The notes: a model not told the origin generated them from the letters alone. A stretch of DNA of 64,000 nucleotides from Pseudomonas sp. KU26590 (GCF_026153515.1 NZ_CP110644.1:4708501-4772500), one strand, 5' to 3'. Positions 19,158 to 32,964 are shown, counted from the stretch's first letter. Numbers and translations: made by a program.

Positions 19158-21563
19158 TCAGTCACGCATTGGGGCTGGCGCAATCACTTCGCGCGAGCCG
19201 TTGGTGTTCATGGGTGTCACGACGCCGGCGTTTTCCATGGTTTCGATCATGCGCGCGGCGCGGTTGTAGCCAATCTTCAGCTTGCGCTGTACTGCAGAAA
19301 TCGAAGCACGACGGCTTTCCAGCACAAACTTCACGGCTTCGTCGTACAGCGCATCGCTTTCGCTGTCTTCGCCATCACCGCCCCCGCCGCCACCGTCGAA
19401 GCCGCTGCCCGGTTCTTCGACGCCGGCCAGGATGTCTTCGTTGTAGTTCGGCGTGCCGCGCAGCTTCCATGCCTCGACCACGCGGTGAACCTCTTCGTCC
19501 GACACGAACGCGCCGTGCACACGAATCGGCAGGCTGGTGCCCGGCGGCATGTAAAGCATGTCGCCGTGACCGAGTAGCTGTTCAGCGCCGCCCTGGTCAA
19601 TGATGGTCCGGGAGTCGATCTTGCTCGACACCTGAAACGCCATGCGCGTCGGGATGTTCGCCTTGATCAGGCCGGTGATCACGTCCACCGAAGGTCGCTG
19701 GGTCGCAAGAATCAGGTGTATACCCGCCGCACGCGCCTTCTGGGCAATCCGAGCGATGAGTTCTTCGACCTTCTTGCCGACGATCATCATCATGTCAGCG
19801 AACTCGTCGACCACCACAACGATGGTCGGCAGCTTGGTCAGCAGCGGCGCTTCGTCGTGAATGCTTTCGCGGTGGTACAGCGGATCGGACAGCGGCGTGC
19901 CGGCTTCCTGCGCTTCGCGCACCTTCTGGTTAAAGCCGGACAGGTTACGCACGCCCATCTTGGCCATGAGCTTGTAGCGGCGTTCCATTTCAGCCACCGA
20001 CCAGCGCAGGGCATTGGCGGCGTCCTTCATGTCGGTGACCACCGGGCACAGCAAATGCGGGATGCCTTCGTAGATCGACAACTCGAGCATTTTCGGGTCG
20101 ATCATGATCAGCTTGGCGTCTTCCGGACCGGACTTGAACAGGATCGACAGGATCATGGCGTTCACGCCCACCGATTTACCGGAACCGGTGGTACCGGCGA
20201 CCAGGAGGTGCGGCATCTTCGCGAGGTCGGTGATGACCGGCTTGCCGCCGATGTCATGACCCAGCGCCAGGGTGACAGGCGATTTCGCGTCGTCGTATTC
20301 CGGCGTCGACAGGACCTCGGAGAAGCGCACGATCTGGCGATCCTCGTTGGGGATTTCGATACCGACGGTGGTCTTGCCGGGAATGACCTCGACCACACGG
20401 ACGCTGGTCACTGCCAGGGAGCGCGCCAGGTCTTTCGCGAGGTTCGAGATACGGCTGACTTTCACGCCGGCAGCCGGCTGGATTTCGTAACGGGTAATCA
20501 CCGGGCCCGGATGAATCGAGTCCACGGTGACCTCGACGCCGAATTCCTTGAGCTTGATCTCCAGCAGATGGCCCACCGCCGCCAGCGATTCAGGCGAATA
20601 GTTGAGCTGCTTTTTCTCAGCCGGGTCGAGGATCGAGATCGGCGGCAGCGTGCCTTCCACGGCGCTGTCGACGAACAACGGCGCCTGCTTCTCTTTCTGT
20701 ACGCGTTTGCTCGGCTCAGGTGCCCGTGGAGGTGCTGGCGCGATGACGGCTGGCACGTGCTTCTCACGGGCGGCCATGTGCTCGGTCAACGCCTGCTCGC
20801 GCTCAATGAGACGTTCCTTGGCTTTGGCCTGCTCGCGCCGATCCGGTGCAACCGGAGCGACCACTTCGTCGACACGCATGTCGACTTCGCGCAGCTGAGC
20901 CACCATCTGCTTGCGCTCGTTGCGGGCGGCCCACCAGCGGTTGAGCGAGCCCGTGAACAGTTCGATCAGGTCCAGGGTGATCTTGCCGGTGTTGTCCATG
21001 ACCTTGAACCAGGACAAATCGGTGAACACGGTCAGACCGAACAGAAACAAGGCGATGAACAGCAACGTGCTGCCCTGCACATTCAGCGCGCGCTTGGCCA
21101 GATCGCCCAGCACCTCGCCCAGCACGCCGCCGGCCGAACCCGGCAGGCCCGACGCCGAATGAAAGTGCAGGTGCGCCAGCGAGGCGCCGGCCAGGACCAG
21201 GAACACCAGACCGATCATGCGCCAGGAAAACAGCCAGCCGCTCCATTGCCACGGCTCATGGCGGTGACGGAAAACCTGATAGGCCTTGACGCCCAGCAGC
21301 AACGGGAAGATGTAGGCGAAGTAGCCCAGGATCATGAACAGGATGTCGGCAGAATAAGCACCGGCAAGGCCTGCGGCGTTCTGTACCTGGGCCGAGCTGC
21401 TCGTGTGGCTCCAGCCTGGATCGCCCTGATCGTAGGTCAGCAGCGCCATCATCAGGTACAGACAGAGCGCGCCGAACGCGATCAGTGCACCTTCCTTGAG
21501 CCGGTAGTGCAGGTGCTGCCGCCAAAGCGGAACGGGGGTGGGTGCTATGGTGGATTTCTTCAA
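19158..21563 (-). CDS. ftsK: DNA translocase FtsK
   Basis: Septum-located DNA translocase (801 residues) that couples chromosome dimer resolution by XerCD with cell division. Four to five N-terminal membrane helices lie within about residues 25-190. A charged linker (about 215-300) is short compared with E. coli FtsK. The motor has Walker A GTTGSGKS near residue 461 and Walker [13 protein letters not shown]. The C-terminal winged-helix gamma domain that reads KOPS is at about 735-790 ([21 protein letters not shown]). The length is usual for Pseudomonas. Confidence 0.98.
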   Translation of the reverse strand: MKKSTIAPTPVPLWRQHLHYRLKEGALIAFGALCLYLMMALLTYDQGDPGWSHTSSSAQVQNAAGLAGAYSADILFMILGYFAYIFPLLLGVKAYQVFRHRHEPWQWSGWLFSWRMIGLVFLVLAGASLAHLHFHSASGLPGSAGGVLGEVLGDLAKRALNVQGSTLLFIALFLFGLTVFTDLSWFKVMDNTGKITLDLIELFTGSLNRWWAARNERKQMVAQLREVDMRVDEVVAPVAPDRREQAKAKERLIEREQALTEHMAAREKHVPAVIAPAPPRAPEPSKRVQKEKQAPLFVDSAVEGTLPPISILDPAEKKQLNYSPESLAAVGHLLEIKLKEFGVEVTVDSIHPGPVITRYEIQPAAGVKVSRISNLAKDLARSLAVTSVRVVEVIPGKTTVGIEIPNEDRQIVRFSEVLSTPEYDDAKSPVTLALGHDIGGKPVITDLAKMPHLLVAGTTGSGKSVGVNAMILSILFKSGPEDAKLIMIDPKMLELSIYEGIPHLLCPVVTDMKDAANALRWSVAEMERRYKLMAKMGVRNLSGFNQKVREAQEAGTPLSDPLYHRESIHDEAPLLTKLPTIVVVVDEFADMMMIVGKKVEELIARIAQKARAAGIHLILATQRPSVDVITGLIKANIPTRMAFQVSSKIDSRTIIDQGGAEQLLGHGDMLYMPPGTSLPIRVHGAFVSDEEVHRVVEAWKLRGTPNYNEDILAGVEEPGSGFDGGGGGGDGEDSESDALYDEAVKFVLESRRASISAVQRKLKIGYNRAARMIETMENAGVVTPMNTNGSREVIAPAPMRD

Positions 21564-22036
21564 AACGCTTCAATTCCTGCGCGCAAGCGCGAACATCTGA
21601 TGATTGACTGTGTACGACTGCCTTGACGAAATGACAGTGGCTATCCTGAAGATCAGTCTGACGACCGGGAAACCACGCCTGCGATAACGCACGCTCGACA
21701 GGTGACTTGAAATGAGGTTAAACAACATCGGCATTGTACGGATTTGCGCGCCGCGCGCTACGTTAGTCTGGCGCGGTGCTTGCCGATGTTCAAGCTTCGC
21801 CGTCCGATGACAATTTGAGCACGCATTTTCTTTGCCGACAAAGGCTTATGACGTATTTTTCGTGCGCCGTTGAACTGTCAAAAGGCCATGCCCGGATGAA
21901 GAAACCATGTGACCCAACATCCGGGCGCGATCAAGCGGCTTGTGACCATGCTTGCAACAGAGAGTTGCAGCACGGAATGCAGCCGGAGTGGCAAGCCTGC
22001 GATGACTCCCCTCCCCTCTCGTAAAGTCTGGACGCC
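21564..22036. other. 473-bp gap between divergent ftsK and aat
   Basis: I find no supported gene here. It should hold the two divergent promoters. A perfect 9-bp hairpin, GCCCGGATG (21890-21898) with CATCCGGGC (21918-21926), lies in the aat leader. In P. aeruginosa I recall trxB in this position; no trace of thioredoxin reductase motifs is seen. Confidence 0.5.
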
Positions 22037-22726
22037 ATGCTGACCTGGTTACAACGCGACACCCTTGATTTTCCTGCGCTGGAAAAAGCCATGCGCGAGC
22101 CCAATGGACTGCTGGCCGGCGGCGGCGATTTGTCTGCCGATCGCCTGATCGCCGCCTATCGGCATGGCTGTTTCCCCTGGTATCAGCAGGGCCAGCCGAT
22201 TCTCTGGTGGTCGCCGGACCCGCGCACCGTGCTCTTTCCGGATGAGCTTCATGTGTCACGCAGTCTGGGCAAGCTGCTGCGCCAGGGGCGTTATCGGGTC
22301 ACCTTCGACCAGGATTTTGCGGCGGTCATTCAAGCGTGCGCCGAGCCCCGCGCCTACACCGACGGCACGTGGATCACCGACTCCATGCAGGCGGCCTACA
22401 TTGAACTGCACGCGAGAGGCTTCGCCCACAGCGTCGAAGTCTGGGACGGCGACGCGCTGGTAGGCGGCTTGTACGGATTGGCGATGGGCCAGCTGTTTTT
22501 CGGTGAATCGATGTTCAGCCGCGCCGACAACGCTTCCAAGGTCGGTTTCGCGACGCTGGTCGGACATTTACAGTCGTGGGGATTTGCCCTGATCGATTGC
22601 CAGATGCCCACCGACCATCTGCAAAGCCTCGGCGCGCGATCCATTCCACGGCAGACCTTCGCCGACTGCCTGCGCGAACACCTGGATAAGAGCACTTGCG
22701 CCGACTGGTTGCCTAGGCGAGTTTGA
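22037..22726 (+). CDS. aat: Leucyl/phenylalanyl-tRNA-protein transferase
   Basis: Aat (229 residues) adds leucine or phenylalanine from charged tRNA to proteins with N-terminal Lys or Arg, marking them for ClpAPS degradation. Diagnostic stretches are [75 protein letters not shown] and [17 protein letters not shown]. The gene sits 47 bp before bpt, the second N-degron transferase. Confidence 0.97.
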   Translation: MLTWLQRDTLDFPALEKAMREPNGLLAGGGDLSADRLIAAYRHGCFPWYQQGQPILWWSPDPRTVLFPDELHVSRSLGKLLRQGRYRVTFDQDFAAVIQACAEPRAYTDGTWITDSMQAAYIELHARGFAHSVEVWDGDALVGGLYGLAMGQLFFGESMFSRADNASKVGFATLVGHLQSWGFALIDCQMPTDHLQSLGARSIPRQTFADCLREHLDKSTCADWLPRRV

Positions 22727-22773
22727 GTCGGCTGGCATACACTCTTAACTCAAGTTTCTCTCGAGGGTTGATC

Positions 22774-23481
22774 ATGACCGAGCTGGCGCGGCTGAAGTTC
22801 TATGCCACTCAACCCCACTCCTGTAGCTACCTGCCCGAGGAACAAGCCACCACGCTGTTTCTCGACCCCAGCCAGCCGATGGACGTCCAGGTCTATGCCG
22901 ACCTTTCGGACATGGGGTTTCGCCGCAGTGGCGATCATCTTTACCGTCCGCACTGCCAGAACTGCAGCGCCTGTGTGCCTGCGCGCATTCCTGTCGGACT
23001 GTTCGTGCCCGATCGTCAGCAGAAACGTATTTTCAAAAGGAACGCCGACCTCGAAGTGACGAGCACCAAGCCGCATTTCAGTGAGGAGTATTTCGACCTC
23101 TATCAGCGCTACATTGAACAGCGCCATGCCGATGGCGATATGTTCCCCCCCAGTCGCGACCAGTTTTCCACCTTTCTGGTGCGGGACCTGCCGTTTTCGC
23201 GTTTTTACGAATTTCGCCTCGAGGGCCGGCTGCTCGCCGTGGCAGTCACTGATCTGCTGCCCAATGGGCTTTCTGCCGTTTACACGTTCTACGACCCCTC
23301 CGAGGATCGCCGAAGTCTGGGGCGTTACGCGATTCTCTGGCAGATCGCCGAAGCCGCACGCATGCAATTGCATGCGGTGTACCTCGGCTATTGGATAAAA
23401 AACTGCAAAAAGATGAATTACAAGACCCAATATCGCCCCATCGAACTGCTCACCAATCAAAGATGGGTCACTCTTTACTGA
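22774..23481 (+). CDS. bpt: Aspartate/glutamate leucyltransferase (Bpt)
   Basis: Bpt (235 residues, ATE-related) transfers leucine to proteins with N-terminal Asp or Glu. The conserved cysteine region [18 protein letters not shown] is present, along with [20 protein letters not shown] and [22 protein letters not shown]. The C-terminal [20 protein letters not shown] is typical. The start at 22774 is chosen over an upstream in-frame codon because the protein then begins [20 protein letters not shown], as in the family. infA follows 101 bp later. Confidence 0.96.
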   Translation: MTELARLKFYATQPHSCSYLPEEQATTLFLDPSQPMDVQVYADLSDMGFRRSGDHLYRPHCQNCSACVPARIPVGLFVPDRQQKRIFKRNADLEVTSTKPHFSEEYFDLYQRYIEQRHADGDMFPPSRDQFSTFLVRDLPFSRFYEFRLEGRLLAVAVTDLLPNGLSAVYTFYDPSEDRRSLGRYAILWQIAEAARMQLHAVYLGYWIKNCKKMNYKTQYRPIELLTNQRWVTLY

Positions 23482-23582
23482 AGCCCTTGGCTTAACCCTC
23501 AATTTTCGGGCACAATGCAGCCCGCTTTTGCCTGGCTGCCGTTTGCACCGGGCCATTCATTGGATACCGAGGGCTTTACTGC

Positions 23583-23801
23583 ATGTCGAAAGAAGACAGC
23601 TTCGAAATGGAAGGCACTGTCGTCGACACCCTGCCCAACACCATGTTCCGTGTGGAGTTGGAAAATGGGCACGTCGTAACCGCGCACATCTCCGGCAAGA
23701 TGCGCAAGAACTACATCCGCATTCTTACCGGCGACAAGGTCCGCGTTGAGCTGACGCCCTACGACTTGAGCAAAGGGCGCATCACTTACCGCGCCCGCTA
23801 A
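23583..23801 (+). CDS. infA: Translation initiation factor IF-1
   Basis: IF-1 (72 residues) is a single S1/OB-fold domain that binds the ribosomal A site during initiation. The sequence is near-canonical: [55 protein letters not shown] strong terminator follows. Confidence 0.98.
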
Positions 23802-23812
23802 CAGGTCTTAAC

Positions 23813-23842
23813 AAAAACGCCCGGCACATGCCGGGCGTTTTT
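23813..23842 (+). terminator. Rho-independent terminator after infA
   Basis: AAAAACGCCCGGC and GCCGGGCGTTTTT pair over 13 bp around ACAT, 11 bp after the infA stop. The stem ends in T-runs on both strands. Confidence 0.93.
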
Positions 23843-23874
23843 GTGTGCGCGCGATTCAAGACCATGAAGCCAAC

Positions 23875-23899
23875 AAAAAAGGCGCCAATCGGCGCCTTT
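23875..23899 (-). terminator. Rho-independent terminator after clpA
   Basis: On the minus strand the stem AAAGGCGCCGA/TCGGCGCCTTT type pairing (GGCGCC repeats at 23881-23886 and 23891-23896) is followed by six T residues. It lies 26 bp after the clpA stop. Confidence 0.85.
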
Positions 23900-23925
23900 C
23901 AGGTTTATTGCAGTGAACCGAAACG

Positions 23926-26196
23926 TCAGGCCATCTCAGCCGTGGTCTCGTATTCGAACGTGATCTCGCCGTCTTTGACGTCGATGTGTACAACACCGCC
24001 GCGCTCGGACAGCTCGCCGAAGAGGATTTCCTCCGCCAGCGGGCGCTTGATCTTGTCCTGAATCAGACGTGCCATCGGACGCGCACCCATCGCTGCGTCG
24101 TAACCGCCTTCGGCCAGGTAACCCCTCACCGCGTCGGTCACTTCCAGCTGTACACGCTTGTCTTCCAGCTGCGCCTGAAGTTCGGTAAGGAACTTGTCCA
24201 CCACACTCTTGATAACCTCATGGCTGAGGCGACCGAATTGAATGATGGTGTCCAGACGGTTGCGGAATTCCGGCGTGAAACTCTTCTTGATCACTTCCAT
24301 CGCATCAGAGGAGTGATCCTGATGGGTGAAACCGATCGAAGCACGCGCCGCCGTTTCTGCACCGGCGTTAGTGGTCATGATCACGATCACATTGCGGAAG
24401 TCCGCCTTGCGCCCGTTGTTATCGGTGAGCGTCCCGTGGTCCATCACCTGCAGCAGCAGGTTGAAGACTTCCGGGTGCGCCTTCTCGATTTCATCGAGCA
24501 GCAGCACGCAATGCGGCTGTTTGGTGACCGCTTCAGTCAGCAGGCCGCCCTGATCAAAACCGACGTAGCCCGGCGGTGCACCGATCAGACGCGATACGGT
24601 GTGGCGCTCCATGTACTCGGACATGTCGAAACGCACCAGCTCGATACCCAGCGCTTTGGCCAGTTGACGCGCGGCCTCGGTCTTGCCGACACCGGTCGGA
24701 CCTGCGAACAGGAACGAACCGACAGGCTTGTCCGGCGACTTGAGGCCCGCGCGCGACAGCTTGATCGCGGTGGACAGCGAGTCGATGGCGGCATCCTGAC
24801 CAAAAACGGTCAGCTTCAGGTCACGCTCCAGATTACGCAGCAACTCCTTGTCGGAGCTGTTGACGTGCTTTGGGGGGATCCGTGCGATCTTCGCCACGAT
24901 GTCTTCAACCTGCGGCACTTCAATGCGCTTGACGCGCATTTCCACCGGTTGCAGCCGCTGATAGGCGCCCGCCTCGTCAATCACGTCAATGGCCTTGTCG
25001 GGCATGTGACGGTCATTGATGTAGCGCGATGCCAGTTCGGCAGCGGCACGCAGGGCTTCGTCGCTGTACTCGATATTGTGATGCTGTTCGAAACGGCCTT
25101 TCAGGCCGCGCAGGATGCTGATGGTGTCTTCGACTGACGGCTCGGAGACGTCGACTTTCTGGAAGCGACGGGCCAGCGCACGGTCTTTCTCGAAGATGCC
25201 GCGGAATTCCTGGAACGTGGTCGAACCGATGCAACGGATATCACCCGACGACAATAGCGGCTTGAGCAGGTTGGAGGCGTCCATCACGCCACCTGACGCA
25301 GCACCCGCACCGATGATGGTGTGGATTTCGTCGATGAAGAGGATCGCGTGCGGACGTTTCTTCAACTCGCCGAGCAGCGCCTTGAAGCGTTTTTCGAAAT
25401 CCCCACGGTACTTGGTACCGGCCAGCAGTGCGCCCAGGTCGAGGGAGTACACGACGCTGTTGGCCAGCAGGTCCGGCACCTGGTTGTCGACGATGCGCTT
25501 GGCCAGACCTTCGGCAATGGCGGTTTTACCCACCCCGGCCTCGCCCACCAGCAGCGGGTTGTTCTTGCGGCGCCGCGCGAGAATCTGAGCGACGCGCTCG
25601 ACTTCCATCTCGCGCCCTACCAGCGGATCGATGCGGCCTTGACGGGCCAGCTCATTCAGGTTGCTCGCATAGGCATCCAGAGGATTGCCTGAGGAAGAAG
25701 ACTCACCGCCCTCGTCATCCTGCATATCTTGCTCACCTTCAGATTGATCGCCATGCCCAGGCACTTTGGAAATACCGTGGGCGATATAGTTGACGACATC
25801 GATACGGGCAACGCTCTGCTGCTTGAGCAGAAACACTGCCTGGCTTTCCTGCTCGCTGAAGATCGCCACCAGCACGTTTGCGCCAGTGACCTCCCGCTTG
25901 CCGGAGCTCTGCACATGAAAAACCGCACGCTGTAGAACGCGCTGGAAGCCGAGTGTAGGTTGGGTCTCGCGATCCTCGTCATGGACGGGAATCAGCGGCG
26001 TGGTGGAGTCGATGAACTCCTGGAGGTCGTGTTTGAGTTTGTCGAGGTTTGCGCCGCAGGCACGCAGTACGGTGGCGGCAGCCTCATTGTCCAATAGGGC
26101 CAGCAGGAGATGCTCAACGGTCATGAACTCATGACGTTTCGAGCGGGCCTCCTTGAAAGCCAGATTGAGGGTGACTTCGAGCTCACGGTTTAACAT
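23926..26196 (-). CDS. clpA: ATP-dependent Clp protease ATP-binding subunit ClpA
   Basis: Double-ring AAA+ unfoldase (756 residues) that feeds substrates to ClpP. The N-domain repeats ([29 protein letters not shown]) bind ClpS. D1 Walker A is GEAGVGKTA near residue 214 with [14 protein letters not shown]2 Walker A is GPTGVGKTE near 495 with [14 protein letters not shown]. The ClpP-docking loop is expected in D2. It lies 30 bp after clpS, so the adaptor and unfoldase are coexpressed. Confidence 0.98.
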   Translation of the reverse strand: MLNRELEVTLNLAFKEARSKRHEFMTVEHLLLALLDNEAAATVLRACGANLDKLKHDLQEFIDSTTPLIPVHDEDRETQPTLGFQRVLQRAVFHVQSSGKREVTGANVLVAIFSEQESQAVFLLKQQSVARIDVVNYIAHGISKVPGHGDQSEGEQDMQDDEGGESSSSGNPLDAYASNLNELARQGRIDPLVGREMEVERVAQILARRRKNNPLLVGEAGVGKTAIAEGLAKRIVDNQVPDLLANSVVYSLDLGALLAGTKYRGDFEKRFKALLGELKKRPHAILFIDEIHTIIGAGAASGGVMDASNLLKPLLSSGDIRCIGSTTFQEFRGIFEKDRALARRFQKVDVSEPSVEDTISILRGLKGRFEQHHNIEYSDEALRAAAELASRYINDRHMPDKAIDVIDEAGAYQRLQPVEMRVKRIEVPQVEDIVAKIARIPPKHVNSSDKELLRNLERDLKLTVFGQDAAIDSLSTAIKLSRAGLKSPDKPVGSFLFAGPTGVGKTEAARQLAKALGIELVRFDMSEYMERHTVSRLIGAPPGYVGFDQGGLLTEAVTKQPHCVLLLDEIEKAHPEVFNLLLQVMDHGTLTDNNGRKADFRNVIVIMTTNAGAETAARASIGFTHQDHSSDAMEVIKKSFTPEFRNRLDTIIQFGRLSHEVIKSVVDKFLTELQAQLEDKRVQLEVTDAVRGYLAEGGYDAAMGARPMARLIQDKIKRPLAEEILFGELSERGGVVHIDVKDGEITFEYETTAEMA

Positions 26197-26226
26197 AGCT
26201 TCACCTCATACCCAAGTGTCCGGCGT

Positions 26227-26589
26227 TTAACCGTCCTTCTCGATTTCACAGAGTAGCGGATGCTGGCTTTCCCTGGCGTACTGGTTGACCTGCATAGCCT
26301 TGGTCTCGGCGATGTCGCGGGTAAACAATCCGCAAACGGCCCGTCCCTCTGTATGGACGGCCAGCATGACCTTGGTCGCCAGCTCACGATTCAGGTTGAA
26401 AAACACCTCGAGCACTTCGACAACGAAATCCATCGGGGTGTAGTCATCGTTGAACAAAACCACCTTGTACATCGGCGGCACCTGCAATGTCGGCTTGGCT
26501 TCCTGTACAGCGGTGCCCGACGCATCGTCCTCATGGGGATGCGAGTCATCCTGATTGAATGTTAGTCGAATCTTGCTGATTGCATGCAT
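26227..26589 (-). CDS. clpS: ATP-dependent Clp protease adaptor ClpS
   Basis: ClpS (120 residues) recognises N-degrons (Leu, Phe, Trp, Tyr) and delivers them to ClpA. The flexible N-terminal tail (about 1-38) is followed by the core [23 protein letters not shown], with the Asn-Asp pair that binds the N-terminal amine, then [20 protein letters not shown]. It is upstream of clpA in the same transcript and divergent from cspD. The N-degron transferases aat and bpt lie 3 kb away. Confidence 0.97.
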   Translation of the reverse strand: MHAISKIRLTFNQDDSHPHEDDASGTAVQEAKPTLQVPPMYKVVLFNDDYTPMDFVVEVLEVFFNLNRELATKVMLAVHTEGRAVCGLFTRDIAETKAMQVNQYARESQHPLLCEIEKDG

Positions 26590-26811
26590 GGTAAAGAAGG
26601 TTCACAGAGGACGTGATTGAAATAAATGGTGGCGGTGATACCGGTTTTCAACTGGACCGCCGCTTGACCTTGACTATCGGCCAATCAGTGTTACAAACAA
26701 TAGAACCCACATTGGGTAAAAAGGGTCCGCGCAGTCAACCAAAATTTTTTAGGTCCGGCGGATGAGAGGTGATGATACTCCCATCGGAGTCCTTTGCAGA
26801 GGGATGTGACT

Positions 26812-27078
26812 ATGCACAGCGGTAAGGTCAAGTGGTTCAACAACGCCAAGGGGTATGGCTTCATCGTTAAAGACGGCGAGTCTGAAGACCTGTTCGCGCA
26901 CTACTCGGCGATCACTATGGAAGGCTATAAAACGTTGAAGGCCGGCCAACCGGTTCAGTTCGAGATCATTCAAGGCCCCAAGGGCAAGCACGCCGTGGGA
27001 ATCAGCGCTCAAGTAACCGCTGCAGCCCCTGGGTCAGTCTCTCATCACGAAAGACAGCCAGAGACGCAGCGTGCATAG
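26812..27078 (+). CDS. cspD: Cold-shock-domain protein CspD
   Basis: An 88-residue CspA-family protein with RNA-binding motifs KWFNNAKGYGFI (RNP1) and DLFAHYSAI (RNP2). A tail of about 20 polar residues beyond the cold-shock domain is the mark of CspD, a stationary-phase replication inhibitor in E. coli. The start at 26812 follows AGAGG; an in-frame upstream codon would add six residues not seen in the family. It is divergent from clpS, the usual arrangement, and a terminator follows. Confidence 0.94.
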   Translation: MHSGKVKWFNNAKGYGFIVKDGESEDLFAHYSAITMEGYKTLKAGQPVQFEIIQGPKGKHAVGISAQVTAAAPGSVSHHERQPETQRA

Positions 27079-27122
27079 CGCAACAATCACGCCTGAGCCG
27101 GACCGTTCAAGCGCGAGATTCG

Positions 27123-27162
27123 AAAAGCCGGTGAATCCGTCGAGGGTTGGCCGGCTTTTTTT
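27123..27162 (+). terminator. Rho-independent terminator after cspD
   Basis: AAAAGCCGG (27123-27131) pairs with CCGGCTTTT (27151-27159), and more T residues follow. The loop is long (19 bases) and may be structured. Confidence 0.75.
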
Positions 27163-29902
<2,740 letters not shown>

Positions 29903-29944
29903 GGCGTGCCGATGGGCGACTGAAAAGCTGCTTAGTGCGATAAG

Positions 29945-29978
29945 AAAGCCCTAGCCATTGCGCCGGGGCTTTTTTTTG
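29945..29978 (+). terminator. Rho-independent terminator after idh
   Basis: AAAGCCC (29945-29951) pairs with GGGCTTT (29966-29972), and the T-run extends to eight residues, about 45 bp after the idh stop. Confidence 0.8.
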
Positions 29979-29996
29979 CTGACTGACACCGCTCCC

Positions 29997-30086
29997 TGTA
30001 GGAACCATCGGAGGTTACGACGGTGGCGAATGCGGTTTACCTGACACTGCGCATCGCGACCCTCGTAAACTCGGATGGCTCCTACA
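29997..30086. repeat. REPIN of a second sequence group
   Basis: Inverted units TGTAGGAACCATCGGAGGTT (left) and the near-complement AACTCGGATGGCTCCTACA (right) form a 90-bp doublet between idh and the NUDIX gene. The core differs from the GCGCGCTTGCCCGC type at 13.9 and 54.8 kb. Confidence 0.75.
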
Positions 30087-30103
30087 AATAACGAGAAGCC
30101 CCA

Positions 30104-30544
30104 ATGACCTGGCACCCCCACATCACCGTCGCAACCGTCATCGAAGACAACGGCCGTTTTCTGTTCGTCGAAGAATTGAAAAACGGCAAGCTGGTGCTCA
30201 ATCAGCCTGCCGGGCACCTGGAGCCTGATGAGACGTTGCGTGAAGCGGCTATCCGCGAAACCCTGGAAGAAACCGGCTGGGACGTCGAACTGACCGGCGT
30301 CGTCGGCATTTACCTGTACACCGCGCCGAGCAATGGCGTGACCTATCAGCGCGTGTGTTTTTCGGCCAAAGCAGTGCGACACTATCCCGAGCGTGTGCTG
30401 GACACCGGCATCGTCGGCGCGCCCTGGTTCAGCCGCGACGAACTCGCCAGCCAACCGGAGCGCTGGCGCAGCGAGCTGGTCTTGCGCTGCGTGGACGACT
30501 ACCTGACAGGTCCGACTCACCGCCTGGAGGTGGTACGCGACTGA
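30104..30544 (+). CDS. NUDIX hydrolase (NudJ-like phosphatase)
   Basis: A 146-residue NUDIX protein. The NUDIX box GHLEPDETLREAAIRETLEETGWD matches GX5EX7REUXEEXGU in full and binds the metal. The N-terminal MTWHPHITVATVIEDNGRFLFVEE resembles NudJ, a nucleoside di/triphosphatase also linked to thiamine pyrimidine pyrophosphate hydrolysis. The substrate cannot be set from sequence. It lies upstream of mnmA, separated by the 108-bp repeat array. Confidence 0.88.
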   Translation: MTWHPHITVATVIEDNGRFLFVEELKNGKLVLNQPAGHLEPDETLREAAIRETLEETGWDVELTGVVGIYLYTAPSNGVTYQRVCFSAKAVRHYPERVLDTGIVGAPWFSRDELASQPERWRSELVLRCVDDYLTGPTHRLEVVRD

Positions 30545-30554
30545 CTGGCCTCTT

Positions 30555-31116
30555 CCCGGCTGAAGCCGGTCCTACAGACCGTATGCACCCCGTAGGACCG
30601 GCTTTAGCCCGGACAGCGTCAGAGGTCACACCGCAGACTCTGGTTGTTCGTTCAGGCCCATTCCCGGCTGAAGCCGGTCCTACAGACCGTATGCACCCCG
30701 TAGGACCGGCTTTAGCCGGGAAAGCGTCAGAGATCACACCGCAGACTCTGGTTGTTCGTTCAGGCCCATTCCCGGCTGAAGCCGGTCCTACAGACCGTAT
30801 GCGCCCCGTAGGACCGGCTTTAGCCGGGAAAGCGTCAGAGATCACACCGCAGACTCTGGTTGTTCGTTCAGGCCCATTCCCGGCTGAAGCCGGTCCTACA
30901 GACCGTATGCACCCCGTAGGACCGGCTTTAGCCGGGAAAGCGTCAGATGCAGCACCGCAGACTCTGGTTGTTCGTTCAGGCCCATTCCCGGCTGAAGCCG
31001 GTCCTACAGACCGTATGCACCCCGTAGGACCGGCTTTAGCCGGGAAAGAGTCAGAGGTCACACCGCAACATTCAGGGTGTTCATTCAGGCCTCTTCCCGG
31101 CTGAAGCCGGTCCTAC
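30555..31116. repeat. Tandem array of five 108-bp REPIN units plus a partial sixth
   Basis: Units begin at 30555, 30663, 30771, 30879 and 30987, each exactly 108 bp after the last. A partial sixth copy starts at 31097, 110 bp on. Each unit holds a long inverted repeat (left arm begins CCCGGCTGAAGCC, right arm ends GGCTTTAGCCGGG, arms about 21 bp) around AGACCGTATGCACCCC, then a conserved spacer of about 45 bp ending GTTCGTTCAGGCCCATT. The inner copies are almost identical; the first has GCCCGGAC where the others have GCCGGGAA. Because 108 is divisible by three, long open frames run through on both strands, but they are not genes. The array fills most of the 669-bp gap between the NUDIX gene and mnmA. 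Confidence 0.95.
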
Positions 31117-31213
31117 TAATCCCTTGCGTCTGTGCAACTGAATAGCTTTTAGCCTTGGCGCCGACTCCCTGCTAGAATCGCGCCCTTTCCTGCTGCTACC
31201 CAATCGAATTCCT

Positions 31214-32344
31214 ATGTCTGATTCAGCCTTTTCCGATACAGAAAAGAAGCGCGTCATCGTCGGCATGTCCGGCGGCGTGGATTCTTCGGTCTCCGCCCTT
31301 CTGCTCATGGAGCAGGGGTACCAGGTGGAAGGCCTGTTCATGAAGAACTGGGAAGAAGACGACGGAACGGAATACTGCACCGCCATGGACGACCTCGCGG
31401 ACGCCCAGGCCGTGTGCGACAAGATCGGCATCAAACTGCACACCGTAAACTTCGCGGCCGAGTACTGGGATCACGTCTTCGAGCACTTCCTCGAAGAATA
31501 CAAAGCCGGACGCACGCCGAACCCGGACATCCTGTGCAACCGCGAGATCAAGTTCAAAGCTTTCCTCGACTACGCCTTCATGCTCGGCGCCGACCTGATC
31601 GCTACCGGTCACTACGTGCGTCGCCGTGACATCGACGGCCGTACCGAACTGCTCAAGGGCCTGGACCCGAACAAGGACCAGAGTTACTTCCTCCACGCAG
31701 TCGGCGGCGAGCAGATCGCCAAGACCCTGTTCCCGGTCGGTGAACTGGAGAAGCCCGAGGTGCGCGCCATCGCCGAGAAATACCAGCTGGCGACCGCGAA
31801 AAAGAAGGACTCGACCGGCATTTGCTTCATTGGCGAACGTCGTTTCACCGACTTCCTCAAGCAATACCTGCCCGCGCAGCCCGGCGAGATCAAGACCACC
31901 GAAGGCGAAGTCATCGGTCGGCATGCCGGCCTGATGTACCACACCATCGGCCAGCGCCAGGGCCTGGGCATCGGCGGCCTGAAAGATGCCGGCGACGAGC
32001 CGTGGTATGTACTGGTCAAGGACCTGGAGCACAACGAGCTGATTGTCGGCCAGGGCAACGAACACCCATGGCTGTTCTCCCGCGCCCTGCTCGCTTCGGA
32101 GATCTACTGGGTCAACCCGATCGACCTGACCAGCCCGCGTCAGCTGACCGCCAAAGTGCGGTACCGCCAGAGCGACCAGCGCTGCACCCTGGAACGCACC
32201 GAAACCGGTTACCGCGCCACCTTCGACGAGCCGCAACGCGCGGTAACGCCGGGCCAGTCCGTGGTGTTTTACGACGGCGAGGTCTGCCTGGGTGGCGGCG
32301 TCATCGAAATCGCCGAGCCGTGGCACACCAGGGATGCACGTTGA
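31214..32344 (+). CDS. mnmA: tRNA-specific 2-thiouridylase MnmA
   Basis: MnmA (376 residues) installs the 2-thio group on U34 of tRNA-Glu, -Gln and -Lys, using ATP and sulfur from TusE. The PP-loop is GMSGGVDSS (17-25). The catalytic pair is Cys108 ([12 protein letters not shown]) and Cys204 ([12 protein letters not shown]). The [10 protein letters not shown] stretch and the C-terminal beta barrel are present. It overlaps hflD by one base. Its sulfur donors tusDCBE are encoded 20 kb upstream. Confidence 0.97.
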   Translation: MSDSAFSDTEKKRVIVGMSGGVDSSVSALLLMEQGYQVEGLFMKNWEEDDGTEYCTAMDDLADAQAVCDKIGIKLHTVNFAAEYWDHVFEHFLEEYKAGRTPNPDILCNREIKFKAFLDYAFMLGADLIATGHYVRRRDIDGRTELLKGLDPNKDQSYFLHAVGGEQIAKTLFPVGELEKPEVRAIAEKYQLATAKKKDSTGICFIGERRFTDFLKQYLPAQPGEIKTTEGEVIGRHAGLMYHTIGQRQGLGIGGLKDAGDEPWYVLVKDLEHNELIVGQGNEHPWLFSRALLASEIYWVNPIDLTSPRQLTAKVRYRQSDQRCTLERTETGYRATFDEPQRAVTPGQSVVFYDGEVCLGGGVIEIAEPWHTRDAR

Positions 32345-32964
32345 TGACCCCGATTCAGGAACAACTTGTCGCCCTGGCCGGGGTCTTTCAGGCCGCCGTA
32401 CTGGTCGATCGCATCGCCAAGACCGGTCAGGCCGGTGAAGCCGCCGTTGGCTGCCTGATGGGCACGCTGATGGTCATGGACCCGAAGGACACGCTGGACG
32501 TGTTCGGCGGCGACGATCTGAATCTGCACGAGGGTTACCGCGCCCTCGCCAGCGCCCTTGAACGCGATCCGGCCACGCTGCAGCGGGAACCCTTGCGTTA
32601 TGCCCTGGCGATGCTGGGCCTGGAGCGCCAGCTGTCCAAGCGCGATGACATGCTCGACACCATCGGCAAGCGCCTGCCGCAGATCAAATCCCAGGTGGAG
32701 CATTTCGGTATCGCTCACGAGAACGTCATTGCTGCCAGCGGCGCGCTGTACCAGGACACCCTGAGCACCTTGCGTCAGCGGATTCAGGTCCACGGTGACA
32801 TGCGCAACCTGCAGCAACCCAACAATGCGTCGAAAATCCGCGCGCTGTTACTGGCCGGGATTCGCTGCGCGCGACTTTGGCGACAAGTGGGCGGTCACCG
32901 CTGGCAACTGGTGATCAGCCGCCGCAAGTTATTGAAAGAATTGTATCCATTGCTCCACCGCTGA
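32344..32964 (+). CDS. hflD: High-frequency lysogenisation protein HflD homolog
   Basis: An all-helical 206-residue protein of the HflD family. In E. coli it sits next to mnmA (trmU), associates with the membrane face and interferes with phage lambda CII. Recognisable stretches are [24 protein letters not shown] at the start and [21 protein letters not shown] near the end. The ATG overlaps the mnmA stop (TGATG). purB follows after 132 bp, matching the E. coli mnmA-hflD-purB order. Confidence 0.94.
   Translation: MTPIQEQLVALAGVFQAAVLVDRIAKTGQAGEAAVGCLMGTLMVMDPKDTLDVFGGDDLNLHEGYRALASALERDPATLQREPLRYALAMLGLERQLSKRDDMLDTIGKRLPQIKSQVEHFGIAHENVIAASGALYQDTLSTLRQRIQVHGDMRNLQQPNNASKIRALLLAGIRCARLWRQVGGHRWQLVISRRKLLKELYPLLHR

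Noticed and set aside
21776..22024. Small open frame upstream of aat
   Set aside because: It overlaps a hairpin in the aat leader, lacks a ribosome site and resembles no known protein.
30355..31104. Open frames of 249 (plus) and 210 (minus) residues through the repeat array
   Set aside because: The 108-bp period is a multiple of three, so frames stay open on both strands and give repeated peptides. No ribosome site or family resemblance supports them.
30555..31116. CRISPR-like periodic repeat
   Set aside because: The spacers are the same in every unit, the units are palindromic REPs of 108 bp, and no cas genes are present.
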